Part shown: positions 29,466-38,811 of the stretch, piece after piece
How positions within the stretch are numbered: position 1 is the stretch's first letter
Layout of the letters: each line of letters starts with the position of its first letter
Origin: Deltaproteobacteria bacterium
GTDB taxonomy: Bacteria > Desulfobacterota > Desulfomonilia > UBA1062
Assembly (NCBI GenBank): GCA_018433085.1
Contig: JAHDRW010000023.1
Span: 48,977 to 112,976 of the forward strand
DNA: 64,000 nt
Direction of reading: 5' to 3'
The notes under the pieces: generated by a model
Seen by the model: only the letters and a program-made list of their open reading frames with translations
What the model was told of the DNA's origin: nothing
The model's database searches: none
Translations under genes and position numbers: made by a program

Positions 29466-30647
29466 ATGGCCAAGATATACAAACATAAATCAAAAGGCTG
29501 GCAGGTACATTACACGCTGTTCTATCCGGACCGGCCCGAGGCCAGGAAATTCCGCTGTTCCAAAAGCAAGGCCCGGGCCCTGGAGCTCTTTGACGAGGCA
29601 GAGCTCCTGGAGCGCCGGGCAATTCGGGGCGAACTCTCCCGCCAGGACGTCGTCCGCTTTTGCCGGGGTGGTCTCATTTCGGAGGAAGAGGCGTCGCTCT
29701 TGTTCGGCCGGCCCGTCGACGTTCCCACGCTGGGGGACCTGGCGGACACGTTCGAGAAACGCTCCAAACCCAACTGCCGCAAGAAGACCGCCAAGGTCAA
29801 CACCCAGCGGATAAACACCGTTCTCGATTTCTTCGGGAGGGACTGCCGGGCGGATCTTGTCACCAAAGATCGCGTGATCGAGTACCGCCTCCACCGGCTC
29901 AACAGCCGGTCCCGGCTTTTCAAGGAGGGCTCGCCGGCGCCGCTGGTCAGTGCGGCCACCGTGAACAAGGAAGTCATCAAGCTCGCCCAGGTCCTCGATA
30001 TGGCCGTCGAGTCCGGGGCGATCCCCGCGAACCCGGCCCGGGAGGTCAAGCCGGTGAAGGACGGCCGCGGCCGGCTGCCCCGGGCGCTGTCGAAAAAGGA
30101 GATCACGGCCCTGCTGAAGGCTGCCGGCCAGTTTCCCGATCTCCTGGGCGGCCTGGTCAAGCCGATCATGCAGGTCTATCTCTATACGGGGATGCGCCGC
30201 GAGGAACTCCTCATGCTGCTACGCGAGGACGTCAACCTGGCCCGGCGGACAATCGTCATCCAGGGCGCCGTGGATGCCGTTGATGACGAGAGCGAGCAGT
30301 GGACCCCGAAAACGCGCCAGCCGCGGGTGATTGGAATCAACCAGGAGCTGCTGCCGGTCCTGAAGGCTCTCCCGCGCTCGGGCCGCTATCTCCTGGGCGG
30401 CGACGCCCCGCTGTGCGTTCCCGATTCCATGAGCCGACTTTTCCGCAAGATCCGGGACAAGGCAGAGCTGCCGGCTTCCATCACCCTGCATTCGCTCCGC
30501 CATACCTATATCACGCACCTGCTTGAGTCCGGCGTGAGCCTACGGCGTGTTCAGTACCTGGCCGGCCACGCCAGGATCTCCACCACCGAGCGCTATATCC
30601 ACCTGCTGCCCGGGGAGATCTCGGAGGACAGACTCAGCTTTTTATGA
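29466..30647 (+). CDS. Tyrosine site-specific integrase
   Basis: A 393-residue phage integrase that recombines attP with attB. The N-terminal 80 residues look like an arm-binding domain (KGWQVHYTLFYPDRPEARKF), then a core-binding region (about 85-190). The catalytic domain shows Arg in LYTGMRREELLML, His-x-x-Arg in LHSLRHTYITHLL, His in GHARIS, and the tyrosine nucleophile at residue 377 (TTERYIHLLPG). The gene reads toward the attachment site 90 bases downstream. All catalytic residues are present, so the enzyme looks intact. Confidence 0.92.
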   Translation: MAKIYKHKSKGWQVHYTLFYPDRPEARKFRCSKSKARALELFDEAELLERRAIRGELSRQDVVRFCRGGLISEEEASLLFGRPVDVPTLGDLADTFEKRSKPNCRKKTAKVNTQRINTVLDFFGRDCRADLVTKDRVIEYRLHRLNSRSRLFKEGSPAPLVSAATVNKEVIKLAQVLDMAVESGAIPANPAREVKPVKDGRGRLPRALSKKEITALLKAAGQFPDLLGGLVKPIMQVYLYTGMRREELLMLLREDVNLARRTIVIQGAVDAVDDESEQWTPKTRQPRVIGINQELLPVLKALPRSGRYLLGGDAPLCVPDSMSRLFRKIRDKAELPASITLHSLRHTYITHLLESGVSLRRVQYLAGHARISTTERYIHLLPGEISEDRLSFL

Positions 30648-30736
30648 GTGCCCGGGCGGGAACTTTTAGCCCTATATTAGCCCTCACCCCGGTCATTGCT
30701 TTTTTATAGTTAATTATTAGTGCCTTACGTTTTTTT

Positions 30737-30785
30737 CCACCGGCCTTTCACGCCGGCGACAGGGGTTCAAATCCCCTTGGGGACG
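30737..30785 (+). repeat. Prophage attachment site: 3' half of tRNA-Glu(UUC)
   Basis: Forty-nine bases match the 3' half of a bacterial tRNA-Glu gene: anticodon arm CCGGC-CTTTCAC-GCCGG with anticodon TTC, T arm AGGGG-TTCAAAT-CCCCT, and acceptor end GGGGACG. The 5' half is absent (the preceding bases are a T-rich run). This is the usual mark of integration into a tRNA gene, with the complete copy at the other prophage end. The integrase lies next to it. Confidence 0.8.
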
Positions 30786-30796
30786 TAACCATGTAG

Positions 30797-30830
30797 AGCC
30801 CGGGAAATCGTGTGATTTCCCGGGCTTTTT
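30797..30830 (+). terminator. Rho-independent terminator, originally of the tRNA-Glu gene
   Basis: A perfect 13-base stem (30797-30809 and 30814-30826) is followed by a run of T ending near 30830. It lies a few bases past the tRNA 3' half, where the host tRNA terminator would be, and may now end the integrase transcript. Confidence 0.85.
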
Positions 30831-30918
30831 CCTTGCCAGAAACCCGGGATCCCGGGGTGACGCACTTACCGGAAATTACCGAAAACTACCCCTGTTTACC
30901 GCTTTTTTTAGTACCATT

Positions 30919-31020
30919 TTAGTTCGTGGCCGGGCTGCGGGGATCGTACTGCCGGTTTTGCTGGCGGCCATGCTGCTGGCCGGGTGCTCGGGCGACGAGG
31001 ACGAGGGGACTCCTATGCGC
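30919..31020 (+). pseudogene. Possible lipoprotein 5' remnant
   Basis: A frame reads VRGRAAGIVLPVLLAAMLLAGCSGDEDEG, a very good lipoprotein signal with the lipobox LAGC. It has no ATG or GTG start in place and, beyond about 31020, the frame shows no protein character and runs over the antisense of the next gene. It may be a broken lipoprotein gene, or a chance frame. The region 30831-31188 holds nothing else I can name. Confidence 0.3.
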
Positions 31021-31188
31021 GCAGCATCGAGTCGTGTCACCATGGATACCCTGCCTCACCCCCTCCTCCGAACGCAGTCCTTTCTCTTATATTCGACTGC
31101 TGGTATGAGCAGGTGCGGAGATATACTTGGAGAAGTGCATACATGCGAACTGAATACTGAAAACCACTCGTTCAGGGGTTATCGCCCG

Positions 31189-32145
31189 CTACTCGGAGAA
31201 CCTTTCCTGATCGAGTATCTCGGAGAAGACATCCACAAGCTTGGGGTCCAGCACGTTCCCCTTCATGGACACGAGCATCTCCAGGGCCTTATCCCTGTCG
31301 TACGCCTTCCGGTAGGGACGTTCGGTGGTCAGTGCGTCGTAGATATCGGCTACGGCCACGATCCTGGCCTCCACAGGGATCTCTCCATCCTTCAACCCTG
31401 TCGGGTAGCCCTTGCCGTCGAAGCGCTCATGGTGAGAGAGAACGATGTTCACCACGGTCTCGGAGAGACGCGCCTGCCTGGCCACGTCCGCGCCCCACAG
31501 CGGGTGATTCCTCATGATATGGATCTCCGCGTCATCGAGCGGACCCTCGTAGTTGAGGATATTCTCGGATACCCCTATCTTGCCGCAGTCATGCAACCAG
31601 CTCCCGTACTGGATCGCCTTGACGGTCTCTCCGGGGAGATCGAGTTTCCTGGCGATGGCCATCGCATATTGTGCGACCCGCTCGGAGTGGCCCTTGGTGT
31701 AGGAATCCTTGAGCTCGAGCGCCCGCACCAGGGAGAGCATGGTGGCCTCGTCACCCCTGACGATGGATTTGATGAGCCGGTACCGCCTGAGGGCATCCTT
31801 CACCAGCTCCACCAACTGGGTGTTTTCCCAGGGTTTCACGATAAACCGGAAGACCTCGGCACGATTGATGGCCTCCATGGCGGTATCGAGATCCCCGAAC
31901 CCGGTCACGAGGATCTTCACGGTGTCGGGCGAGACGGTTTTGACCCGGGACAGCAGATCCAGCCCCATCATCCCCGGCATGTGGTGATCGGATATGATAA
32001 CGGCGATCTCGTGCGTTTTGACGATGCCCAAGGCCTCTTCTCCGCTCTTCGCGGTGAGAACCGGGATCCCCTCCTGCTCGAAAATCGCCTCTACGATATC
32101 GAGTATGAAGTCTTCATCATCGACAAAGAGTATATCTTCGGCCAT
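31189..32145 (-). CDS. Response regulator with HD-GYP phosphodiesterase domain
   Basis: A 318-residue two-domain protein. Residues 1-120 are a receiver: acidic pair DDED (9-12), phospho-acceptor Asp in IISDHHMPGMMG, Thr in ILVTGFGD and Lys in IVKPWENTQ. Residues about 130-310 are an HD-GYP domain with GHSERVAQYAMAIA, LHDCGKIG, NHPLWGADVA, SHHERFDGKGYP and ADIYDALTTERPYRKA, all the metal-site residues of enzymes that degrade cyclic di-GMP. It probably turns a two-component signal into lower c-di-GMP. It has no partner kinase nearby. The pilus genes follow on the other strand, and c-di-GMP often controls pili. Confidence 0.9.
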   Translation of the reverse strand: MAEDILFVDDEDFILDIVEAIFEQEGIPVLTAKSGEEALGIVKTHEIAVIISDHHMPGMMGLDLLSRVKTVSPDTVKILVTGFGDLDTAMEAINRAEVFRFIVKPWENTQLVELVKDALRRYRLIKSIVRGDEATMLSLVRALELKDSYTKGHSERVAQYAMAIARKLDLPGETVKAIQYGSWLHDCGKIGVSENILNYEGPLDDAEIHIMRNHPLWGADVARQARLSETVVNIVLSHHERFDGKGYPTGLKDGEIPVEARIVAVADIYDALTTERPYRKAYDRDKALEMLVSMKGNVLDPKLVDVFSEILDQERFSE

Positions 32146-32329
32146 TACCGTATCTTTCTCGTCTCAATTGCAGAAAAGGTTGAATGAAAATTCTCTTGCG
32201 AGCAAAACAACTATCTTCTTCATACCACCCCTTCAACCACAGTACAAGAAAGCTGTTCCAGCATCCCGGGATCTTTTCCCCTGTCAAGAACGGGTGGATA
32301 TGATGCAGCAGTTGTGATACACATGCTCC

Positions 32330-32686
32330 ATGCGCTCTATCGGGGATGTGATAGCCGTTTATATCGATAACAAGCCCTCGGTGTATGCACGCGTGGAGGC
32401 GATTACGCCGGATATCAAGCCTCACTGGTTTCAGGTCCGCCTCCTGTTCTTGAGCTTTCCCCCGCAGGAAACCACCTGGATCCTCCGGGATGAATACCTG
32501 GAGGGCTCGCCGTTTAGCATGAAGGACATCCCGGTCCAGATCGTACCCCTGGGAAAGCCCGGAGGGGAAGAGCCCCCTCCGCCCAGAAGGAAGGGAAAGA
32601 AACCGAGTCCGGGTGAGGTCGTGTCGTTCGAAAAATTCCGCAAGAAAAAAAAGCACGAGGACGGCCCGGGCGAAGACGACTCATAG
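32330..32686 (+). CDS. Hypothetical protein
   Basis: A 118-residue protein. It begins MRSIGDVIAVYIDNKPSVYARVEAITPDIKPHWFQVRLLFLSFPPQETTWILRDEYLEG, a strand-rich domain of about 75 residues, then a Pro/Lys-rich tail (PPPPRRKGKKPSPGEVVSFEKFRKKKK). Proteins of this shape occur in deltaproteobacteria with no assigned role. It precedes the pilus operon. The start at ATG 32330 has no clear ribosome site. Confidence 0.6.
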   Translation: MRSIGDVIAVYIDNKPSVYARVEAITPDIKPHWFQVRLLFLSFPPQETTWILRDEYLEGSPFSMKDIPVQIVPLGKPGGEEPPPPRRKGKKPSPGEVVSFEKFRKKKKHEDGPGEDDS

Positions 32687-32875
32687 CAGGCGGACAGCGC
32701 GGCCTTCCACCCCGTCACGAAGGCCTGCGCCGACAATGCCGGGAGGGGTTTCCATCCCGGGGTTCACGCACCCGTCGTTTTCCTCACCAAGATAGTGTTG
32801 AAGCCGGTTTGCGACCTTATGGTTTGGGTTAAAGTGGAGCAGGTCAAATGCCGATAGTCATAACCAAGGTGATGT

Positions 32876-34579
32876 ATGGCAAATGAACGGATAGGCGACC
32901 AACTCGTTAAAAACGCCCTGATAACAGCAGAACAGCTTCTCGAAGCCCAGAAAGCGCAGAAGATTTCCGGCACGAGGCTCGGGTCACAACTCGTGAAGCT
33001 GGGGCACCTGACCGAAGAGCAGCTGGTCGATTTTCTTGGGAAACAGTACGGGCTCCCCTCGATCATACTCAAGGATATCTCCCCTGATCCCGAGTTCGTG
33101 AAACTCATCCCGATCAACATCGTCCAGAAATATCACGCCATCCCCTTTGAACGAACCGGATCCACGCTGAAGGTGGCCATGACCGATCCCACCAACATCT
33201 TCGCCGTGGACGACCTCAAGTTTCTGACCGGTTACTCCATCGATGTCCACGTCACCTCCGAGGAATCCCTCAAATGGGCCATGGACCATTTCTATGACCA
33301 GGCCGCCTCGCTCGACGACGCCCTGAGCAGCATCGAAGACGAACAGGGAAACGTGGAGGTCGCTTCCGAGGGCTCCGATATCGCGGTGGGAGACCTGGAG
33401 AAAGAGGCGGATCAGGCCCCGGTCATCAAACTGGTGAACCTGACCCTGGTCGACGCCATCAAGAAAGGCGCCAGCGATATCCATGTCGAACCGTACGAGA
33501 AGTACATGCGGATCCGGTTCCGGCTGGACGGCATGCTCCAGGAGGTCATGAAGCCCCCGGTAAGGCTGAAAAACGCGCTCGTCTCGCGCCTGAAGATCAT
33601 GGCGAAGCTCGACATCGCGGAGAGGAGGCTTCCCCAGGACGGTCGTATCAAGCTGAGAATCCAGGGCGGCAAGGATGTCGAGTTCCGCGTGTCCGTGCTG
33701 CCCACCCTTTTCGGCGAAAAGGTGGTCATGAGAATCCTGGACAAGTCCAACCTGCAGCTCGACATGACCAAGCTCGGATTCGAGGAAGAGGCCCTGAAGA
33801 ACTTCAAGGAGGGCATCTACAAGCCATGGGGCATGGTGCTCGTTACCGGACCCACCGGCTCGGGTAAAACCACCACGCTCTACTCCGCGATCTCCGAACT
33901 CAACAAGATCGACAGCAATATCTCCACGGCGGAAGATCCCGTGGAGTTCAATATACCCGGCGTCAACCAGGTCCAGATGCACGAGGAGATCGGACTCACC
34001 TTTGCCGCCGCCCTGCGGTCGTTCCTGAGGCAGGACCCGGACATCATTCTCGTGGGAGAGATCCGTGACTTCGAGACCGCGGAGATCGGCATCAAGGCGG
34101 CCCTGACCGGTCACCTCGTTCTCTCCACCCTGCACACCAACGATGCCCCGTCCACGATCAACCGTCTGCTCAACATGGGCATCGAGCCCTTCCTCGTGGC
34201 CTCCTCGGTCAACCTCATCGTGGCCCAGAGGCTTGCGCGGAAGGTCTGCACCGCGTGCAGGGAACGGGATGACATCTCGATCGAGACCCTCATCCAGATG
34301 GGCATGGACCCCGAGACCGCGAGCAAGGCGGAATGCACCCGGGGAAGAGGATGTCCTGCCTGCGGAAACACCGGGTTCAAGGGCCGGGTGGCCCTCTACG
34401 AGGTGATGCCCATCACCGACGCGGTACGTGAGTTGGTCCTGATGGGCGCGTCCACGAACGAAATCAAAAACGAAGCCATCGGCCAGGGAATGAAAACCCT
34501 GCGCCAGAGCGGTCTCACGAAGATCCTCGACGGCACTACTTCAGTCTCGGAAATCCTGCGGACCACAATGGCGGATTAA
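32876..34579 (+). CDS. pilB: Type IV pilus assembly ATPase PilB
   Basis: A 567-residue GspE/PilB-type motor ATPase that drives pilin polymerisation at the inner membrane. The N-terminal GspE-like domain (about 1-150) begins ERIGDQLVKNALITAEQLLEAQ. Walker A GPTGSGKTTT is at about 325-334, an Asp box at NISTAEDPVEF, and Walker B ILVGEIRDFETAEIGIKAALTGHLVLSTLHTND. The tetra-Cys zinc site is CTACRERDD and GCPACGNTGFKGR. Length is standard. It starts at ATG 32876 and leads pilB-pilT-pilC. A GspE of a type II system is less likely because PilT follows. Confidence 0.92.
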   Translation: MANERIGDQLVKNALITAEQLLEAQKAQKISGTRLGSQLVKLGHLTEEQLVDFLGKQYGLPSIILKDISPDPEFVKLIPINIVQKYHAIPFERTGSTLKVAMTDPTNIFAVDDLKFLTGYSIDVHVTSEESLKWAMDHFYDQAASLDDALSSIEDEQGNVEVASEGSDIAVGDLEKEADQAPVIKLVNLTLVDAIKKGASDIHVEPYEKYMRIRFRLDGMLQEVMKPPVRLKNALVSRLKIMAKLDIAERRLPQDGRIKLRIQGGKDVEFRVSVLPTLFGEKVVMRILDKSNLQLDMTKLGFEEEALKNFKEGIYKPWGMVLVTGPTGSGKTTTLYSAISELNKIDSNISTAEDPVEFNIPGVNQVQMHEEIGLTFAAALRSFLRQDPDIILVGEIRDFETAEIGIKAALTGHLVLSTLHTNDAPSTINRLLNMGIEPFLVASSVNLIVAQRLARKVCTACRERDDISIETLIQMGMDPETASKAECTRGRGCPACGNTGFKGRVALYEVMPITDAVRELVLMGASTNEIKNEAIGQGMKTLRQSGLTKILDGTTSVSEILRTTMAD

Positions 34580-34595
34580 ACAGTAGGAGGAACCC

Positions 34596-35693
34596 TTGGA
34601 GAACAGTATCTACGATCTCCTCAAAGTGATGGTGGAGAAAGGCGCTTCTGACTTGCATATCACGACCGGATCGGCTCCGCAGATACGGGTGCGGGGGGAT
34701 CTCTATCCCCTTGAGGCGGCGGTCATGGACCCCCAGGCGACCAGACAGCTTCTCTATTCGATCCTCACCGAGGCACAGAAGCACAAGTTCGAGGAAGAGC
34801 TGGAGCTGGATCTGTCTTTCGGGATCAAGGGGCTCGCCCGGTTCAGGGCCAACATATTCATCCAGCGGGGCGCGGTCGCCGGGGTGTTCAGGCTGATCCC
34901 CTACGATATCGTGCCCCTGGAAAGCCTGGGGCTTCCCAATGTCGTCTTGCGCCTCACCGCCTTCCCCCGGGGCCTCGTCCTGGTCACCGGTCCCACGGGA
35001 AGCGGTAAGTCGACGACCCTGGCATCGTTCCTCGACAAGATCAATACGGACCGGCGCGATCACATCGTCACCATCGAGGATCCCATCGAGTTCGTGCACA
35101 AGCACAAAGGGTGTATCGTAAACCAGCGCGAGGTGGGCGCCGACACCAAGAACTTCACCAATGCCCTGAAGTATATCCTCAGGCAGGACCCCGACGTGGT
35201 GTTCATCGGCGAGATGCGCGACCTGGAAACCATGCAGGCCGCGCTCACCATCGCGGAGACGGGCCACCTGGTGTTCGCCACCCTCCACACCAATTCCGCA
35301 GTCCAGACGATCAACCGTGTCGTGGACGCCTTCCCCGCCCACCAGCAGTCACAGATCCGGGCACAGCTTTCGTTCGTCCTGGAGGCGGTGATCTCGCAGC
35401 AGCTCCTGCCGAGAGCGGACGGCAAGGGCCGGGTGCTCGCCGCCGAGTTGATGATATCCACACCGGCCATCAGAAATCTGATCCGGGAAGACAAGATCCA
35501 CCAGATCTATTCCCAGATGCAGGTGGGCCAGGGCAAGCACGGCATGCAGACCATGAACCAGGCCCTGCTCGCACTCTTTCTGCGCAAGTTCATATCCCTT
35601 GACGATGCCCTGGGATGGTCCATGGACCCCGACGAGCTCAAGCAGATGATGGCCTCCCCCAACCAGTCCAGAGGCGCATCCCCCAGCCGCTAG
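34596..35693 (+). CDS. pilT: Type IV pilus retraction ATPase PilT
   Basis: A 365-residue motor that depolymerises the pilus to give twitching. Start is TTG 34596 with AGGAGGAAC upstream. Walker A GPTGSGKST is at about 132-140, the Asp box at HIVTIEDPIEF, and Walker B VVFIGEMRDLETMQAALTIAETGHLVFATLHTNSA. The PilT C-terminal signature AIRNLIREDKIHQIYSQMQ is present. It lies 16 bases after pilB and 16 before pilC. Confidence 0.93.
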   Translation: MENSIYDLLKVMVEKGASDLHITTGSAPQIRVRGDLYPLEAAVMDPQATRQLLYSILTEAQKHKFEEELELDLSFGIKGLARFRANIFIQRGAVAGVFRLIPYDIVPLESLGLPNVVLRLTAFPRGLVLVTGPTGSGKSTTLASFLDKINTDRRDHIVTIEDPIEFVHKHKGCIVNQREVGADTKNFTNALKYILRQDPDVVFIGEMRDLETMQAALTIAETGHLVFATLHTNSAVQTINRVVDAFPAHQQSQIRAQLSFVLEAVISQQLLPRADGKGRVLAAELMISTPAIRNLIREDKIHQIYSQMQVGQGKHGMQTMNQALLALFLRKFISLDDALGWSMDPDELKQMMASPNQSRGASPSR

Positions 35694-35709
35694 GGAAAGG
35701 AGATAGATC

Positions 35710-36903
35710 ATGCCGGTTTTTGTTTGGGAAGGCAGACTTGCCAACGGGACTACCAAGAAAGGGGAGATCGAGGCGGATTCAAAGGCCTCGGTTCAGCTTC
35801 TGCTCAAGCGGCAGAAGATCATCCCCACCAAGATCAAGGCCAAGCCGAAGCAGATCGTGCTCTTCGAGCAGAAGATCAAGACCAAGGAGATCGTCATCTT
35901 CACCCGGCAGTTCGCCACCATGATCAATGCGGGCCTGCCCCTGGTGCAGTGCCTCGATATCCTCTCTTCCCAGCAGGCCAACCCGACCTTCAAGAAGGTT
36001 CTCACCCAGATAAAATCCGACGTCGAGGGCGGCAGCACCTTTGCCGACGCCCTGGGGAAGCATCCCAAGGTGTTCGACGGCCTGTATGTCAACCTCGTGG
36101 CAGCAGGAGAGATCGGCGGTGTTCTCGATACAGTCCTCGTCCGGCTCGCGGTGTATATGGAGAAGGCCGAGGCGCTCAAGGCCAAGGTCAAGAGCGCCAT
36201 GACCTACCCCATCATCGTGCTCTGCGTGGCATTCGGCGTGGTGGCGGTCCTTATGATCTTCGTCATCCCCACGTTCAAGGACATGTTCGAGCAGTTCGGC
36301 TCCGCCCTTCCGGGTCCCACCCAGCTGGTGGTGGATCTGAGCCATTTCTTCCGCAGTTACTGGTGGGCGATGTTCGGGTCGATCGTCATCTTTATCATCG
36401 CCTTCAAGTGGGCCGGGAAACAGGAGAAGGGGCGTTATTATATCGACAACACCATGCTGAAGCTCCCCATCTTCGGACCGCTCATCAAGAAGGTCGCGGT
36501 GGCCAAGTTCACCAGGACTTTAGGGACCATGATTTCATCGGGAGTCCCCATCATGGACGGTCTCGATATCACCTCCCGAACCGCGGGCAACGTGATCATC
36601 GAAAAGGCCATCAGGGCGGTCAGGAGCGCCATCAGCGAGGGGCAGTCCATGGCCGAGCCTCTGGCGCAGGCCGGGATCTTCCCCGGCATGGTGGTGCAGA
36701 TGATCTCCGTGGGCGAGGCCACGGGCGCCATGGACCAGATGCTCTCCAAGATCGCCGACTTCTACGACGAGGAGGTGGACGCGGCGGTGGATGCCCTTAC
36801 CTCGTCTCTTGAGCCCATGCTCATGGTGTTCCTGGGCGGCATCATCGGTTTCGTGGTCGTGGCCATGTACCTGCCCATATTCAAGATGGCCGGAAGCGTC
36901 TGA
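35710..36903 (+). CDS. pilC: Type IV pilus inner-membrane platform protein PilC
   Basis: A 397-residue GspF/PilC-type platform protein that links the motors to the pilus fibre. Two T2SSF domains are seen (about 65-190 and 270-395), each with the pattern FTRQFATMINAGLPLVQCLDIL and FTRTLGTMISSGVPIMDGLDI, and three membrane helices (near 165-190, 215-235 and 370-392). Start ATG 35710 follows AGGAG. A terminator lies 30 bases after its stop. Confidence 0.93.
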   Translation: MPVFVWEGRLANGTTKKGEIEADSKASVQLLLKRQKIIPTKIKAKPKQIVLFEQKIKTKEIVIFTRQFATMINAGLPLVQCLDILSSQQANPTFKKVLTQIKSDVEGGSTFADALGKHPKVFDGLYVNLVAAGEIGGVLDTVLVRLAVYMEKAEALKAKVKSAMTYPIIVLCVAFGVVAVLMIFVIPTFKDMFEQFGSALPGPTQLVVDLSHFFRSYWWAMFGSIVIFIIAFKWAGKQEKGRYYIDNTMLKLPIFGPLIKKVAVAKFTRTLGTMISSGVPIMDGLDITSRTAGNVIIEKAIRAVRSAISEGQSMAEPLAQAGIFPGMVVQMISVGEATGAMDQMLSKIADFYDEEVDAAVDALTSSLEPMLMVFLGGIIGFVVVAMYLPIFKMAGSV

Positions 36904-36932
36904 CAAAAAAGGGCCATTAGAAAACCGAAGAC

Positions 36933-36968
36933 AAGAGCCCGGAACGCCTCAAGACCTTCCGGGCTCTT
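36933..36968 (+). terminator. Hairpin after pilC
   Basis: A 12-base perfect stem (AAGAGCCCGGAA at 36933-36944 and its complement at 36957-36968) with a 12-base loop. Only a weak T-rich tail follows. It closes the pilBTC unit. Confidence 0.6.
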
Positions 36969-37103
36969 CCCTGTTTCATCCCACATGCCTGTTGACCTCC
37001 CCTGCCCTGCACCGGTAAGAGAATCGCATGGATGCGGGAAAGGGAACAGCACGGTCATGAGCGAGAGGATACGAATTCCTGCCCGGAGAAAAGACCGGTC
37101 GTC

Positions 37104-37433
37104 ATGAGCATATTCGAGATCATCATGCTGGTCTGCTTCGGGGCGGCCTGGCCCTCGTCCATCTACAAGTCCTACACCTCGCGCACCGCACAGGGCAAGA
37201 GCTTGATCTTTTTGGTCATCGTTCTGACCGGATACTGCGCGGGCGTTCTCCACAAGCTGTACTTCAGCTTTGACTGGGTGATCCTGCTCTATCTGCTCAA
37301 CGGGCTCATGATCGCCGCCGACATCCTCCTGTACCTCAGGAACGCTCGATTCGACAGGCGTGCCACAGTTCAGGACGCCCGGTCACCGATCCGGGAAAGG
37401 GCCGATCCGGGAGATCGAACGCCGTCAGAATGA
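37104..37433 (+). CDS. PQ-loop/SWEET-like small membrane protein
   Basis: A 109-residue protein; ATG 37104 begins the hydrophobic part, and longer frames add only polar residues. Three membrane helices are seen (about 2-20, 32-55, 58-78). The motif PSSIYKSYTSRTAQGKSLIF resembles the PQ-loop of transporters related to SWEETs. Its substrate is unknown. It ends 9 bases inside the 3' end of the convergent deacetylase gene. Confidence 0.65.
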   Translation: MSIFEIIMLVCFGAAWPSSIYKSYTSRTAQGKSLIFLVIVLTGYCAGVLHKLYFSFDWVILLYLLNGLMIAADILLYLRNARFDRRATVQDARSPIRERADPGDRTPSE

Positions 37434-38192
37434 GCCGCTCCGGGATACCCGGTCCATGCCCACGAGATCCCGGAAAGAAACCAGCCGGATGTCGAGCTCC
37501 TCGAGCATGTGCATAAAGGTCTCAGAGGTGAGCGTCGCCATCTCGCGCTCTCTCCACGGGTCTCCACCCCGGGAGGGATGCACCACCAGCTCCGCAGGGA
37601 ACGCTGCTATCTCACCGATCCTGCCCGCGCCTTCGGCCATGGTGCGGCAGAAGAACACGCCTTCGCCCTCCATGCGCTCCTCCATCTGGCGGTACAGAAC
37701 AGGGTCGAAGGGGATGGGTTCCCTCGTGGTGAGGGTGTACCCGGTCCTGCTGTGCCGCACCGCGGGTATCCGGTATTCCTTCACGAGCGCCATGAGCTCG
37801 AAAAAGAGCGGGTAGAACCCGTGCACGTGATGGTGGGTGTCGATATGCGACGGGGTAAGACCCCGGGCCATGAACTTCTCGATCTGCCGGCGTGCGTCCC
37901 CGCGGCAACGCGCCAGGAAGGCCGGATCCTGAAAGAGTTCCAGGAGCTCCATGCGCGAGAAACGCTCCCTGCCCGGCGAGCTCCATCCCAGATGCCCATC
38001 GAGGAGGATATGGAGACCCACGCTCCCGAAGCCTTTCTCCCGGAGTCTTTCAACGGCATCGAGGGCATGCGGGGCGTCGATCAGCACGGACGCGTCGCTG
38101 ATCACGCCCTGTGCAAGCCCGGCGAAAATGCCCTCATTGATTTCCCTGCTCAGCCCCAGATCGTCTGCATTGACCACAACGGAATGCTTCAT
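37425..38192 (-). CDS. ChbG/HpnK (YdjC) family deacetylase
   Basis: A 255-residue metal-dependent carbohydrate deacetylase. It begins VVVNADDLGLSREINEGI, with the Asp pair that binds metal, and has SVGLHILLDGH, PSHIDTHHHVHGF and HPSRGGDP. ATG 38192 overlaps the stop of the preceding gene (ATGA). Family members remove acetyl groups from chitin oligosaccharides (ChbG) or act in hopanoid synthesis (HpnK). No hopanoid or chitin genes lie nearby, so the substrate is open. Confidence 0.8.
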   Translation of the reverse strand: MKHSVVVNADDLGLSREINEGIFAGLAQGVISDASVLIDAPHALDAVERLREKGFGSVGLHILLDGHLGWSSPGRERFSRMELLELFQDPAFLARCRGDARRQIEKFMARGLTPSHIDTHHHVHGFYPLFFELMALVKEYRIPAVRHSRTGYTLTTREPIPFDPVLYRQMEERMEGEGVFFCRTMAEGAGRIGEIAAFPAELVVHPSRGGDPWREREMATLTSETFMHMLEELDIRLVSFRDLVGMDRVSRSGSF

Positions 38193-38662
38193 ACATCCCG
38201 GTGCCACTGGAGGCGTACAAACCGCTCTCCCTCCGAGTACTTGATGGCGAGGTCGCCGTCGTACGCCCGATGAAGGGCCTCGCCGATATGGCGGGCCAGA
38301 TGGTCATCGGTGAGACTGACCCGAAGCCGGTCGCCCTCGTTCGAAAAATCGATGACCTTCTTCAGTGGGGATCGTGCCTCCTCTTCCTTGACCACGTTCT
38401 GGATGAGATTCACGATCTCCCTTCTATGACTGTTGAGATACTTTCCGGAAACCTGGATCTCGCCAGCGGGAAAGTTGTCGCGTATCCGCCTGCAGGCCGA
38501 ACAGAGCTGCGGCTCCCGGAAGGTATCGCCTTTCCCCGGCCATCTCCACCTGCCCTGGCGGTAGAGGGCCTGGCATCGAGGACAATACATGCCCTCGGTA
38601 TACTTCCTTCCTTCATTGTATGGATCATGTGATTTTTGCTGGATGATTCTGTCTAAACGCAT
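38189..38662 (-). CDS. BCAM0308 family zinc-binding protein
   Basis: A 157-residue protein with two CxxC pairs, MYCPRCQALYRQGRW (about 25-39) and QLCSACRRIRDNFP (about 52-65), that probably bind one zinc. A domain of strands and helices follows (VIDFSNEGDRLRVSLTDDHLARHIGEAL). The family resembles NMD3-like ribosome-export proteins in its N-terminal part, but its bacterial role is unknown. Its stop overlaps the deacetylase start. Confidence 0.75.
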   Translation of the reverse strand: MRLDRIIQQKSHDPYNEGRKYTEGMYCPRCQALYRQGRWRWPGKGDTFREPQLCSACRRIRDNFPAGEIQVSGKYLNSHRREIVNLIQNVVKEEEARSPLKKVIDFSNEGDRLRVSLTDDHLARHIGEALHRAYDGDLAIKYSEGERFVRLQWHRDV

Positions 38663-38811
38663 ACTCCCTCCCGTTATTCTGTAGTACTAATGGTAGGTAC
38701 AGTCTGAAAAAATGCAAGGGGAACAGCGCCATGAATGAATGGCGGTGCAGCCGGCGCGATGACCGGGAAACGACCGGTGATTCTCCTGTGAAGTCTGCCG
38801 GAAACGCCCCG

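Noticed and set aside
30958..32187. Long plus-strand open frame
   Set aside because: It is the antisense of the HD-GYP regulator gene; only its first few dozen codons (lipoprotein-like) have protein character.
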